Shown: piece after piece, positions 22,620-34,085 of the stretch | Layout of the letters: every line of letters starts with the position of its first letter | Position numbering within the stretch: position 1 is the stretch's first letter | Origin: Micrasema longulum | Lineage: Eukaryota > Arthropoda > Insecta > Trichoptera > Brachycentridae | DNA: 64,000 nt | Direction of reading: 5' to 3' | Assembly (NCBI GenBank): GCA_022494885.1 | Contig: JAGVSM010003009.1 | Span: forward strand, 1 to 64,000 | The notes under the pieces: model-generated | Databases searched by the model: none | Told to the model about the DNA's origin: nothing | Seen by the model: the letters and a program-made list of their open reading frames with translations, nothing else | Position numbers and translations under genes: made by a program

Positions 22620-23060
22620 CAAATAAACAGTATCCTTTACACGACATAATATTGAGGAACAGATGTCATTCATCAATTAGGATATATTTTTATTTCATCC
22701 CCCACCCCTTAAACCAAAATACGTAGGAATTTTATCCTGGAAAGCGCTTATCGTTTATTTTTGTTTCCGGTCAAGAACTTAAACTAAGCTGGCGGATTTC
22801 CTACGAAAAATCCTCCGCAACCCCTATCCTCTCTAAATACATAACCTACGGATACGCGCAGTGAAAAATATCCCAACCAAAACGAAATTCTTTATAAGAT
22901 CCTCCGCCTTCCGAAATCCATTATGAATTTTAACAGGTTTAGGGTTAACGTTATGATTAAGTGTGTGAAAATATCGAAAAATGTATTTTCGCCCAGCCAT
23001 ATTTTATTACATATTATTATAACTCACATTTACATTTACTGAAAAAAAAATTGCTTTATT
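22620..23060. other. No recognised gene
   Basis: Intergenic sequence of mixed composition; nothing supportable. Confidence 0.35.
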
Positions 23061-23065
23061 ATTTA

Positions 23066-23284
23066 TCATCATCATTCCCTTCCCGCACTTAATGGTCCAT
23101 GGAGCACTGCATTGGTACACCAATAGCTGCGTTTCTTGATCATTTTTGTTGCCAGTCCAGGGACTGTGAAATATTTGAGCGTAAAAACACCTTTTAAATA
23201 AATATTTCATAACAACCGTGTCAGGAATCGAACCCAAGACCTCTTGCATGGTAGGCAAACGGGCTGATCATTACACTACAAAGC
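23066..23284 (-). repeat. SINE3 copy
   Basis: Reverse-strand head with B-box GGTCTTGGGTTCGATTCC, body ACAGTCCCTGGACTGGC and tail GCGGGAAGGGAATGATGAT. It is well preserved. Confidence 0.8.
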
Positions 23285-23760
23285 CGAAGCTATTATTATA
23301 TACCCAAAATACTTCATTTTGCGGACACGTTCTTATTCTACAGGCAATTTAAAAAGATACTTTTGACGTTTGCGCGCTCATGAAGTTCTGTAAATATTGA
23401 CAACTAAGTGTAAGAAATAAATGCTGTACTTTATTGTTGTAGTCGCCGCAATAGTGACGTACCACCGAAAACCCTCACTATCCAACGATTACATCGACTA
23501 TGTATTGAATATCGAATTGTAGTTTGCGTGTTCATTTTCAGGAGTTCACAATACGATTAATTCAATTTAATCGCGGATAATTTTGAAGTTGACCTTATTT
23601 TTGGGCCCATTAAGTTAAACTTTAAAAAATAAAATATACGTTTATGCGTGATGGTCACTTAAAACGAGGTTTATTCACAAAATAGTAACTTTAGCTCTTT
23701 TTTTTTCGCACTACCCAGATATGTAAGAATTGATAGTATTTAAGATATAAAAATTACATA

Positions 23761-24124
23761 CAGGGTGTTCATTAATCCCTGTCACATCCGAAACCACGAT
23801 AATCAGTATCAGCAAGAAGACATATTGGCACATGAAAATAAATTTTTAGAACGAATAAAATTTTTAAAAATTTAGTATCAGAAAAAGCAAATGGTTTCTG
23901 ACTTCTGCAAAGGAGAAACAAGGAGGGGGAGAGAAAATCTGATACGCCGAAAATGCGCGGCCGCGCTCCCCTCGCTTCTCTCCTGCAGATGTAAGCTACC
24001 ATTTGTTTTATTTAATATATTTTTTATTTTTTTTGTTTTAAATATTTTTTAATATGCTAATATGTCTTTTTGCCCATACTGATCATCATGGTATCGAGTG
24101 TGACAGGGTTGAAAGAACACCGTG
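23761..24124. mobile_element. Tc1/mariner-type MITE (364 bp)
   Basis: Inverted ends of about 50 bp: CAGGGTGTTCATTAATCCCT on the left and, reversed, CACGGTGTTCTTTCAACCCT on the right, both continuing to GATAATCAGTAT or GATGATCAGTAT. TA flanks lie at 23759-23760 and 24125-24126. The centre has a GC-rich patch (ATGCGCGGCCGCGCTCCCC) and AT runs, and no transposase. Confidence 0.7.
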
Positions 24125-24126
24125 TA

Positions 24127-25075
24127 TAACATGGGAGACGACAGAAGCGACAACAATTCAGCAGAAAGTGATAGTAATGAGGATGAATGAGATTGAAAGA
24201 CATTAAATAAAATATTTTTATTTTACAAAAATGTGTTTTTATTTTTCTGATTTATGTTAGCCAGTTTCGTAAGCGCGAAATTTCGAGACTTGATCTCTGA
24301 GTTTCGTCTTAGTCTCGAGACTAATTTGTGTCGAAACTCGAAACTACTTATATAACATCTGGAGCCTTATGCTGGAAAAATATGACATTTTGTCACCCAC
24401 TCGACAATAAACTATTGGGCATTTCCACTGCTTTGTCATAATGCTATTCATAAAAACCCCTTGATAATTTAATTACAGAGAGGAATAAAAAAGTGGCAAC
24501 ACTAACAAATCCGTATTTATCTATGGCTCTCCTGGTCTCCTGCCACACGTAAATCTTTATTGTTTGTTGTCAGACTTCTTCCGTTGAATATTTTGGGTAT
24601 GGAATATTATGAAAAAAATAAAAGAAAATGTTTTACTGAGAAACTGCAACATTGATAATTATTATTTGCCTTTGACGTAACACACATCTTCGTGTTACTA
24701 GAAATATTTCATATTTATTTAATGGATTTAAAAAACAAATTGTATTATATATATGCCAAATAGGTATTTTGACATTGATAAGCGATAAAATGATTTTCAA
24801 ATCATGATTCTAGTGAAACTTCTTTTGATAGTGGATTAACAATAAGTACAGTTATATTTGTTGCACATTTGTTGATACGTCATCATCATAACATTGATCA
24901 GTGTTGTAAATTTTTAGTTGAAATAAAAATAAAACACCTATTCGTCATTCAAACATGAATGCCGAGCGTTTTACAAGAAATTAGTTTGACTACTGAAGTT
25001 ACGATGTCGCATTCAATTGTAAATGTCAAGAACTTTGGGGCACTTGAGATAAAGTTGATTGTTTTTTGATCGACT
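24127..25075. other. No recognised gene
   Basis: 24260-24345 is rich in TCGAGAC/TTTCGAG and partly self-complementary, perhaps a MITE end. The rest is AT-rich. Confidence 0.35.
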
Positions 25076-25079
25076 GCAT

Positions 25080-25305
25080 TCATATGGGTGGTTCAAGAAT
25101 GCTGTCACTCGTCGAATTACGGAAGTAGCATACGATTCTAAAGACAAATGAGTCCAACATAAGCCCCCTGATCAACCTCATGGGACTCGTTCTCATGGAA
25201 AACCTGCCAAAAAATGGAAAGACAGCTGGGATCTACCTCACAGTAAGAACAACCCTCTGGAAAACAGACCACATAGGTATATGGCAAAAAAGAAGGCATA
25301 AATAA
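25080..25305 (+). pseudogene. LINE-I C-terminal fragment
   Basis: Reads HGTRSHGKPAKKWKDSWDL then NNPLENRPHRYMAKKKA and a stop. The block P-GRP-KKWK-SW is shared with the fragment at 33690-34085. Confidence 0.45.
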
Positions 25306-25374
25306 AAAATCAGTATTTATTTAAGAGTTTTAAAATGTAGTGTGGTATAAATTTCTATGTTACTGATGGTTATC

Positions 25375-25495
25375 TCTGACAGCGTCAGCGCATACTGTTT
25401 TACCTCCCGACGTGGCGTCCAAAACCAACCTGCCTTTGGCTATGCCGATTAGCAGAGCAGTCAGGTAGCAGAACATTATCACATTGGAGATCAAT
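25375..25495 (+). pseudogene. LINE-H fragment
   Basis: The frame reads LPPDVASKTNLPLAMPISRA, matching LPACRTNLPMVMPVGRA of the longer copy at 56562-56975. Confidence 0.55.
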
Positions 25496-25755
25496 ATTTT
25501 TCACATTAGTCGCGTTTTCATCGTGTTACTCACAAAACACCATCTAAAATCACTATTTCGCTCGCGATTGTTATATGTGATCCATCCTACAATAAAGAAA
25601 TATCACGTACTACGAATACCGATAAAAATATATGAAATGGATTAAGAATAATTAGTTAATAAAATATTATTAATATTTACAGCATTAACTTTACATTTTA
25701 TCGAGTCTATTTTTTAAAATCAAAAACTTTGTTCCAATAACAGAAAAAAAAATTA

Positions 25756-26302
25756 ATGTATGAAGCCTATGTAAAAACTAAAATATGTAATATGCAACTA
25801 CTATGGGGAACAGGAAATCAAAATGACATAAACAGACTACAAAGACAGCAAAATAAAATATTAAAGTTAGTATATGACCTTCCCTATCTAACAGCAACTA
25901 AAGAACTTTTTGAACAATCTAAACAATTAAATATAACTGAACTCTTTAAACTAGAATCCTTGAAATTTATTCATAAATTAGCCACTGATGTAATTGTAGG
26001 CGAAGAATTAAAACTCGAAAAAAACTGTAGTAAACATGAACACAATACGAGAATATCAGAAAAATATCATATGCAATCTTTTAAAACGAGAACAGGGCAA
26101 TCGAGACTATGAACTGAAGGACTGAAATTATAGAATAAACTACCAGACAAAACTAAACAAAAGACTCAGACAACCTTTACAAAAGTTATTAAAAATATTA
26201 TTATTAACAGTAGAATATGAATTTTAAAAGTGAAAATATTTTGTTGAATGTATGTAACCCGTAAGGGTTTATCAATGAAATTTAAATTAAAAAAAAAAAA
26301 AA
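25756..26302 (+). pseudogene. LINE-A C-terminal coding remnant, 3' UTR and poly(A)
   Basis: A 118-codon frame reads MYEAYVKTKICNMQLLWGTG, then INRLQRQQNKILKLVYDLP, the thumb/C-terminal region after the RT (L---Q-KI-K-I---P). A TGA at 26110 and a TAG shortly after interrupt the continuation to LNKLPDKTK and its own stop at about 26219. It ends in a 15-A run at about 26288-26302. The 5' truncation removes endonuclease and RT, so it is dead. The poly(A) abuts the next inverted-repeat element. Confidence 0.75.
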
Positions 26303-26320
26303 ACTTTGTGGTCAAACATT

Positions 26321-26736
26321 TTACTAAATGTTATTAAATATTTGTATATAACCACTTACCGACTTTTATATGTCTACCGGTTTCAATATAGTCCTTTATA
26401 CAATGTTCCACTGTACTGGTCACCCTATAAAACCTATTAAGCTTATCATCTCCCTCCATCCCTTCTACTTTTTCCATTAATTCTCAAACAAGATAATATT
26501 TTTATAATTTCAGTGCATGTTTGTCCTAATCAGTGCATGTGCTTATTTAAATGCATGTCGGGTTGGTTTTATATTTTCGTGCAACAACTATGGTGAAGGT
26601 GTGTAGTTGGTTTTGCATGTTGGTTTGCATCTTGGTTTAATTGGTGTCCTGACAAAAAGACGGGAAAGTCTCGGAACCGGTAGACATAGAAAAGTCGGTA
26701 AGTGGTTATATACAAATATTTAATAACATTTAGTAA
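26321..26736. mobile_element. 416-bp element with 62-bp inverted ends
   Basis: 26321-26383 (TTACTAAATGTTATTAAATA ... CTACCGGTTT) pairs with 26675-26736 reversed. The CCGGTTYC motif next to AAAGTCGGTAAGTGG recalls the ends of Penelope-like elements, but no coding is present. One half-copy lies at 56395-56500, and an interior match (GCAACAACTATGNTGAAGG) at 57125. Confidence 0.65.
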
Positions 26737-27655
26737 TAAATAGTTGTATTTTAAAAATCAATACGGATATTTTGGAGAAATGTTTTTATATTTAACTTTC
26801 ACTAGAAATACAAATTTGAAAATATTTTATATGTTACTAATAAGTGCCAAAGAATATTTTTTTACTGGACAGTATTTTAAACACCCTTATTACTTTAAAA
26901 ATGTTTTAAAAAAATTGGTTTTTCCCTATTTAGTACGTTTAAAGATAACACTTCCGAGTTAATCTAAATAAAACGATCATTGCTTTAACTATAATTTTAT
27001 AAATATATTTCTGTTACGATCTTTGTCATCTTATTATTATTGTAAGAGGCATATTATTACTTTTTCTCTTGTATTATTTTATCTTACCTTAATTTCTGTA
27101 TTCTGTTGAATGACAAAAATAAACATATAGTAAACTGCTTTTATGTATTTTTTAACTTGATCGTTTTATTTTTAGTAAGTATCTAGCTATTTAGTCGTTA
27201 ATATAAAAACTATTTTTCATTCACTCCATCTGATGGAAAATAATTTAAAATTGATGAAATCGATATCGAACATCGAAAGAAAAAAGACTGCCGCAACACT
27301 ATTGTAAGCTGTCAAAAGTATCTTCTTATATTAGCTGAACTGTAATAAATAACTAGACAATCTTAACCCTAACTTTCCATCATTTTATTCCTCTTTATTT
27401 TCTATGTGCTCTTTCTTTCCTCTACCAAACTCCATAAATTATTTCACATTCATTCTTAATCTCATCATATAAATTTAATAGTTGAAATCGTAAAAAATAT
27501 TTTTTTAACTTAAAACCGTAATATGTTATAATTATCTGCCTAGTAAGTTTTAAAATTGATATATTGACCAACTTACACTTATCTACACAATGCAAACTGT
27601 TTTTGAATAGTTGAAAGACACCGCTTATAATAAGCGCGTAGCCACAGTAACAAGC
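26737..27655. other. AT-rich, no recognised gene
   Basis: Open frames on either strand look compositional. Nothing supportable. Confidence 0.35.
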
Positions 27656-27716
27656 GTTTTGCGGCGCGGGACGTGAGGCGGGCCAGGTGCCCGCGCCCGG
27701 GCGCCGCGCGCGTTTC
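27656..27716. other. 60-bp GC island
   Basis: A run of almost pure G/C (CGGGCCAGGTGCCCGCGCCC, GGGCGCCGCGCGCG) in DNA that is otherwise about 70 percent AT. It abuts a transposase-like remnant and contains several nested palindromes (GGCGCC, GCGCGC, CCCGGG). Confidence 0.8.
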
Positions 27717-28243
27717 AAGGTTTCAATTGCATCCATAGGCCTCAATTGCATGAAAACGATCAGATTATTTTGTGCAGTGATGGTTGTACATACCAAAATG
27801 GAAATTATGTGATGTCTAAAGCTCTACTAAATTTGGTCATGAACTTCAAAATAATAATTGAGCAGAAATATTTGGAAAAGGGGCACACCCAGATGGAGGC
27901 CGATTCTACGCATGCCACCATAGAAAAACGTTTGCGTTCACAGAATAATGGACAACCTTATGATATTCACTGATTTATCCATGATTTAAAAATCTTTTGA
28001 GAAATTAAAGTTTTACAAAACAATTCGCCCTGGGAAAAGGGATGATTTGTGGTTGCTAATATTCGTGCTTTGCAGTACGCTCCTGATGTCAAAATCAATG
28101 GTAACTTAAGGTTTTCAGTTAACTTATCACCCTCACCCAAACGAAGAAATATTTCCGTAGAGCTTTCAAAAATTTACCACGCCTCCATAACGATCGTCTT
28201 AAATTTAAAAAGAGGACCATCCGCAAGAACTTAAAAAAGAGTA
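27717..28243 (+). pseudogene. DDE-like transposase remnant of an insect-specific unnamed family
   Basis: From about 27746 the frame reads HENDQIILCSDGCTYQNGNY, then SKALLNLVMNF, IIEQKYLEKGHTQMEADSTH and ATIEKRL. I recall the SDGC--QN and GHTQME-DS-H--IE blocks from uncharacterised proteins that recur in many insect genomes. A frame change after about 27970 leads to IRALQYAPDVKI and LSPSPKRR. Stops and shifts show it is dead. The D and E positions could be catalytic acids; this is inference. Confidence 0.5.
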
Positions 28244-28496
28244 CCATGGCCCCGATTACAATAGGAAATTAACGGAGTTATCTTCGACTATCCATAAAGA
28301 AAAATCGATATTTGTGTACGAAAATGAGTATATTTGCATGAACATTTAAAGTATCTTCGTCAGCAACCTATAATTTAACACGTTTAAAAGAAAAAAAATA
28401 CATTATACACGCATTCTGCTTTTCATACAGAAAACTTAATTTTACGTTATAGATAAAATTGAAGATAAATGTTAACTATTGTAATCGGGGCCCTGG
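28244..28496. mobile_element. 253-bp MITE with GGCCCCGATTACAATAG ends
   Basis: CCATGGCCCCGATTACAATA on the left matches, reversed, CCAGGGCCCCGATTACAATA on the right. The interior is AT-rich with no coding. No clear target duplication was seen. A diverged copy lies at 10470-10700. Confidence 0.7.
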
Positions 28497-28769
28497 AGAC
28501 TACCACACACAATATTCAGTATGAAAACTAACCATTTGATCGATGTATTAAAATTTATGTTAAATAATAATATTCCTTTATGATTTTTTACTGTTTTTAT
28601 TGATTGGTTCTAGAAAGGTAATAAAAATATGCATCATAATAAAAAAATCAATTATTTCACTTAAATAAGTAAATAACAAAACGTATTTTGAAAATATCTG
28701 TATTCATTTAATTAATAAAGAAATTGCGTTTCTCTCTTACATGTTTCTTCTAAAAAGTTGCTGAACTTG

Positions 28770-29015
28770 GAGTTACGAGGTTTACAGTTTGGGGTGACAA
28801 TATGATACCTTAAATCAATACTATTACTCAATGGGAAAAGGGATTAAAGAGAAAAGATGAAAGAAGGAAGAGAAAGGAGATGTTTTTTCAGACGAGATTT
28901 AAACAAAGATACCGTAGAAACATCTCTGATAGGGAATGGGAGATGATTCCACAGTCGAGCCGCATGTACACTATATGAGTTAGAGAGGAAAGAGCTTTTT
29001 TTATGCAATCTATTT
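28770..29015 (-). repeat. LINE-E 3' end
   Basis: On the - strand the end of the frame reads RLWNHLPFPIRD, then VSLFKSRLKKHLLSLP, the classic LINE C-terminal pattern. It is shared with 48835-49500 and weakly with 33415-33650. Confidence 0.6.
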
Positions 29016-29571
29016 TATTCACTTTAATGGAAACACAACAATTATTAAATCTTAAATTTCCTTTAAATTAACCTACATATTTGCCACAAAGACTTGGGGA
29101 AGCTTGAAGCGTCCCCACTTTTCAGTTAAAATTCTTTGTTTACATATATTATGCATAATTGGACGTAATTATGCAGAAGGCAGCCAGTCCAAAAGTTTTA
29201 AAAATGGTGTCTGGTGTTATGAAATTCAGAAAGGCCAATTCTATGTTTTGCTTAAAACAGCCAGGCCACTTTCATACAAAAAACTGTAGTAATCACCTTC
29301 TAAAAATTTCATGATGTCAAAATGTCATAAAAATGAATGTCACCTCATACATTCAGAGTTTGTATGAGTTTCATTCAATATTAGATCTGGCTGTCATTAA
29401 AGTCATTAGATCAGGTCAGATACATGATTAAATTCTTTTTTGTATTATAAAAAACGAATGAATGCATTATTGATCATTTTCCAAGGTAAAAAACAAATCT
29501 GTTGTGTAGATTTGATTATTCACACTTTTCACAAAGGTCCTATTATCTCAGTTAGTTAGGTAAACTAACAT
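29016..29571. other. No recognised gene; possible zinc-knuckle scrap
   Basis: At about 29217-29290 (+) the frame reads FCLKQPGHFHTKNC, which looks like a retroelement Gag knuckle with one cysteine missing. Too short to classify. Confidence 0.25.
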
Positions 29572-29888
29572 AATAAACCCGTGTCCAGGTGAGTCAAGAG
29601 TTCTTTATGTGTGTGAAATAGAACCAGAACTCTGGACGCGTATTTTTTACTCGATGGCTGCTCTCAGGTAAAAATCCTGAAAAGGTAATTGAGTGGAGAT
29701 AAGTCCGCTTCGGTTTGTAGTGACTGGCTTATTTGCCTACCATTCTTGACGTCCTGGGTTCGATTTCTAGAAAGGTGGATGTGAAATATTAATATTTAAG
29801 TTTTAACTGTAATGTTTCATTGTTCCTGGACTGGCGCCTGAAGAGTAGGACTGATCACTTTATCTTCATGTAACAAATGATCGAAATA
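29572..29888 (+). repeat. SINE3 copy with 5' extension
   Basis: It has the 5' block GTGTGAAATAGAACCAGAAC and CTCGATGGCTGCTCTCAGG, then head GTTTGTAGTGACTGGCTT, B-box GGGTTCGATTTC, and body CCTGGACTGGCGCCTGAAG. Confidence 0.75.
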
Positions 29889-29889
29889 T

Positions 29890-30545
29890 ATATTTATTTA
29901 TTTATTTGACAATTTATATACATATACAATAAATATACATATAAGGGCGGGCATATTGCCTTAAGGCAATTTCTTCCTACCTACCCAAACCGTTCAGTTT
30001 GAGAAAATTACAAATACATGGACATATTGAATCTTACAATTTAATTTTAAAATTAAAAACAAATATTAACAAAATAAAAATACACAAAAAATTAACACTA
30101 TACCATGAAGAGAGGAAAGGGGATGGGAAGGAAAGAAGAAGGATAAAGGAACAATTCAAATATTTAGATAGTGACATTTCAATCTTGACTTAAATGTAAA
30201 TAAAGAAGGAGCGTTTCTAACATTAGTGGGTAGATTATTCCACAATCGAGCGGCTACTACTTTGAAAGAGGAGGCAAAAAAATTAGAGCGATGACAGGGT
30301 ATTAAAAGGGTTCTCTCGTTACTAGAACGAAGAGATAGTCCGTGTTGTGAAAGAGGTTGGATGAGCTCTCTCAGATAAACGGGTGAAGTGGGATTATTTA
30401 AAATATTGTGAAGAAGTGATAGAATGTGAATGTTTCTTCTATGCCTGATACTGAGCCAGTGTAGTTGCGTGCGATACTCGGTTATGTGGTCAAATTTGCG
30501 AAGATTAAAGATACAACGAATACGCTGCATTTGGTTTAAAAATAT
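29890..30545 (-). pseudogene. LINE-C C-terminal coding remnant and 3' UTR
   Basis: A 124-codon - strand frame (30156-30530) reads RTQLHWLSIRHRRNIHILSL, then LRSSNERTLLIP and ARLWNNLPTNVRNAPSLFTF, KSRLKCHYLNI and stop. The domain is the conserved C-terminal region of LINE proteins. It is open throughout, so it may be the youngest of the three copies, but 5' truncation removes RT and endonuclease. The 3' UTR and TTTA-repeat tail run to about 29890. Confidence 0.75.
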
Positions 30546-30639
30546 TCACCATTAGGTGCAAAAAAGAAAATAATATTAATAATGGTATTCATTTTGACTA
30601 TTAATTTACCTAGTGTTATACAAGTAAGTAGCGTCGAAT

Positions 30640-30990
30640 GTTGAGGATCCGAAGAATAGCCTGAAGAAAGAATGTTTCCATGCTAGAGGAACTTAACGTA
30701 GACGTTCGCCTGTCGGCTGTATGTTGCTAACGTTTTCTGCAGTTCTTCGGACACTTAGCCAGATGTGACCCAGAAAATTGGGAAAGTATAATAATGAAGG
30801 GCAGTGTGCTATAACGAAGAATCAGAGGATCGGCCAGGTGGGAACAATGTCACAGGCGAGCCTCCATGGAGCTGTGGAAAAGGTGCAGAGCCATGAAAGA
30901 TGGAGACGCACTGTCGACAGAATGGCTGGGGATAGTACCAACGATCAAACCTTTAGAACTGAAGGGACAGAGAAGAAGAAGAATATATTT
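30640..30990 (+). pseudogene. Decayed LINE C-terminus
   Basis: Reads FFGHLARCDPENWES, then WEQCHRRASMELW and, in another frame, HERWRRTVDRMAG. This is the FGH-AR, WxDQ, WR--V order of LINE protein tails. Frame changes show decay. Confidence 0.5.
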
Positions 30991-31069
30991 GTGTAGTATT
31001 GTAACTTAACAAGCAAAAAAAATAAAAAATTCTTTAACCGTTTTTGGTGCAACGACCCACAATCGGTTG

Positions 31070-31830
31070 TTTATTTATTTATTCATATTTTTCTCTTACC
31101 ATCTATAATTAATAAATATTGTCATGGAGTTACCCGTGCCAAAAACACTTAACAATATACTTTTTTGAAGTGTTTTTACATTTGAGAATAAACAAAGAAG
31201 ACTTACTTAATAAACAGAGATAATTAACAAAATATTTACTGTTTTAAAAACAAGGTATATAAGTACATCTATATTATTTATATTACAAAACGCACAATGA
31301 AAATAACAAACACCTAACATAAGCTATACACTTGTGGAGCGGTTGATTCAATATTGGTTTGGGCGAATGAGATAATTTATTTTACTTCTACCTAGCTCCA
31401 CTATCCAATTTTTACAGCCTTTTTAAACATTTACTCGTGACTAATTGTTTTAATAGATAGTGGAAGTGGGTTATAGATTTTAATTAAATAATACTCAAAA
31501 TCTTTTTGTCTGAAAGTGGTATTAGTTTGTATTTGTTTAAGTTGTCTTTGTGTTGAGGATCTAGTGATTATATTATTTGTATGTGATGTATTGTAGAGGT
31601 TATGTCTTTCATTCGAGTAAGAGTAATTATTGAATCTGTGAGTATTGTTTTAGCGTATAGTTGTTTTGGTGTCATAAGTTGAGATTTGTGGAATATTTCT
31701 TCAGTAGATGTCTGTATCGGGACTCTGAGTATTTTTTTAATTATGGATTTTTGTGCAACAAATACGCTATTTAAAACGGTGTCACTCGCACCACCCCAAC
31801 TGATTATACCGTACTCCAAACTAACGTTTA
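31070..31830 (-). pseudogene. LINE-B coding remnant and 3' end
   Basis: The - strand frame 31568-31819 reads MEYGIISWGGASDTVLNSVF and VAQKSIIKKILRVP, the end of the RT domain and thumb (YGI-WGGA----L--VF--QK). Downstream, with stops, the tail reads IKIYNPLPLSIKTI then FKKAVK. The 3' UTR contains GTTACCCGTGCCAAAAACAC reversed. Partners: 40005-40525 and 40965-41397. Confidence 0.7.
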
Positions 31831-32473
31831 CTAACTTACTACCGATAAAATTTAGCGTTGTATTTTATATTGCTCGTCTATAACGTGTGACGTCAGCTGA
31901 GTATCTTGTTGACTCTCGTCCACGTCCGTATTGGTCAATCAAGATATGCAAATTACCTTCTGGCTTATGCAGTGTATACAAAGTTCATCCCAGACTGAAG
32001 GAGATTGATTGCCCTAATGGACGCCTATCGTCTGCGATGCAAATCATCAAGGTCATAAACCAGGAGATCACAAGCTGGTTAAAGGAAAATATAAAGACAC
32101 AACCGATACATTTTAATTCTGTTTTTTAAAGTTCTGATAACGGACTTTAAGAAATTGATACTTAAGTGACAATTTTTTGTCCGAAATGCAATTATATACA
32201 TTAGCGATGAGACGGAAAAGAGTATCATAATAGTAAGATTATTTACACATTGTAATCAATCATTGTACATACCATCTCGGACAAAATTGTGATTTTGGAC
32301 TTTGATTGATTATATTACAACATTGTATAGTGTTGAATCAAAAACTCTCTTTATCAAAATAAAATTTTAGTGTAATTTTACGTAAACAAAAAACGACGAA
32401 ATGTCGAAAAAAAAAATCTTATAAAGTACAACCAAAGCCTCGAATTAGATTGATTTTAGCCAGCCAAAATACT
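31831..32473. other. No recognised gene
   Basis: The open frame 31887-32129 (+) shows no recognisable family and has no splice context. Confidence 0.35.
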
Positions 32474-32665
32474 TTTTTTTTTAAATAAAAAGAAATATTA
32501 GCGTTCTTATAATTTACGCAAATATTTCAATTTTGGTGGCCATTTATAACGAGTTGTAAATAACTCACTATTCGAAAATGGAAATCAAGTTGGGGTAGAG
32601 TGGGGTTTTAGCCTCTGGCATTTGGCCCGTGAGTCCGCAACACTAGCCACGGGACTACAACCCGA
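32474..32665 (-). repeat. SINE2 copy, uninterrupted
   Basis: Tail AAGAAATATTAGCGTTCTTA, body ATTTCAATTTTGGTGGCCAT and GAAAATGGAAATCAAGTTGG, and a tRNA-like head on the - strand. It provides the empty site for the mariner insertion in the 15.3-kb copy. Confidence 0.75.
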
Positions 32666-32884
32666 TTCAAATTTGGCCGTTGTTCTATGCAAACACATGT
32701 TGCTTTGGTATTCAGATTGCAAAGAATCTGACTATCAATTTATTGGTAACGAGCATAATATTATGTATATTTGATGAAATCCAAAATGGAATTTATGTTT
32801 ATATTTCGAATTTTGTAAAAAAAGTAGCTTATTTTGTTAATTTCTTTGTCATTTTCATTAGGTATCCTATAACTAACTTATGTC

Positions 32885-33185
32885 AGGCTTAGACAAGCAT
32901 AATCAACAAAATCAAGAAAGGAGCTCGGCGCTGGTTTGGACATGTAGAGTGAATGGACAGCAAAAGAACGGTTAAGAATATTTACAATGCGAATGTTGAT
33001 GAATGCAGAAATAGAGGAAGACCGAGAAAGATATGGCATGACCAAATTTAACAAATACTTTAAGATGGACATGTCAAAAGTCAGAATGTAGAGGAAGCAA
33101 GAAATGTATGCAAATATGGTGATATGGCGTTCTATCCTCTCTGCTTACCCTTACGGGGAAACCACGTAATGGTTTGTTGTTGTTG
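32885..33185 (+). pseudogene. LINE-D C-terminal fragment
   Basis: Reads IINKIKKGARRWFGHVE, stop, MDSKRTVKNIYNANVDECRN, RGRPRKIWHDQI, then EEARNVCKY. It ends in CTTACCCTTACGGGGAAAC and TTGTTGTTGTT. Same family as 38135-39020. Confidence 0.65.
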
Positions 33186-33414
33186 TTGTAACTAACAAAC
33201 AGATTCTACCATACGTGTTTTTTAAATAAATATTTATTTACTTTTCATTAATTAAACTTATTGTTTATTTCAGGGCTTATAGCGATAGCGATCGTCAAAT
33301 AGCGATTTCTTAAAAATTAAAAATAAAAAATATTGTTAGTTCTTTATTTTAGTTTTAATAAGTTATAAACGAAAGAATGCATGCAATATGTGTACATATC
33401 TAAATTAATTAATA

Positions 33415-33650
33415 CCTTTACTAGTCTTCAATAGAAAAAAGTGAATCAACTATTAGGTAGAGAAAATGAATAGAGATTAAAAAAAGAACCGATATGTTTC
33501 TTCAAACTTGATTAAAGCAAAGCTACTATTAAACTTGCAACTTCTTTGATAGAGGGTGAGAAATAATTCTACAGCCAAACTACATGGACCGTATATTATC
33601 TTAAAGAAGGAGGAATTTTGGATGAAAATCAAGAGGATGCTTTGATAATT
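33415..33650 (-). repeat. LINE-E fragment, diverged
   Basis: AATAATTCTACAGCCAAACT with TACATGGACCGTATATTATC matches the ATGATTCCACAGTCAAGCCG block of 49135 in order but not closely. Confidence 0.4.
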
Positions 33651-33689
33651 GTTTTCGTCCGTTGTATTAGGACATCATATTATTATTTG

Positions 33690-34085
33690 ATAATGTTTTC
33701 AGGTCACGAATGCAAGCATAGAATCCCTAGCCGACACTGTCAAAACCGAAAGCCAGTGAAATGAAGATATTCAGAAATACTGCTGGCAAAACCCTCGTGA
33801 CAGAATACAAAACAGAGATCTGTAAGATATGGGAAGTTGAGAATATTTTGAAATGAGGACGGCAGAGAAGAAGGTTCTGGAGTAAGCATATGACTAGAAT
33901 GATAGAATCAAAAGCCGTAAAAACACTTAAGAACAGTATACCTCAAGTAAACATACCTCAAGGACGACCTCCAAAAAAATGGAAAAACAGCTGGCAGTTC
34001 ACCACTCAAGAGGGAATTCGATGCAGAGAATAACAGGCCAGCAGGTCTAAAACAAGTGGAAGATGAAATATTTTAGAGGTAGAAA
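33690..34085 (+). pseudogene. LINE-I C-terminal remnant
   Basis: A frame reads MKIFRNTAGKTLVTEYKTE, stop, RRRFWSKHMTRMIESKAVK, TLKNSIPQVNIPQGRPPKKW, KNSWQFTTQEG and then QVEDEIF and stop. This is a LINE tail (RW--H--RM, then GRP-KKW). Confidence 0.55.

Noticed and set aside
27422..27796. 124-codon - strand frame
   Set aside because: It runs across the GC island and the transposase-like remnant in antisense; no family resemblance.
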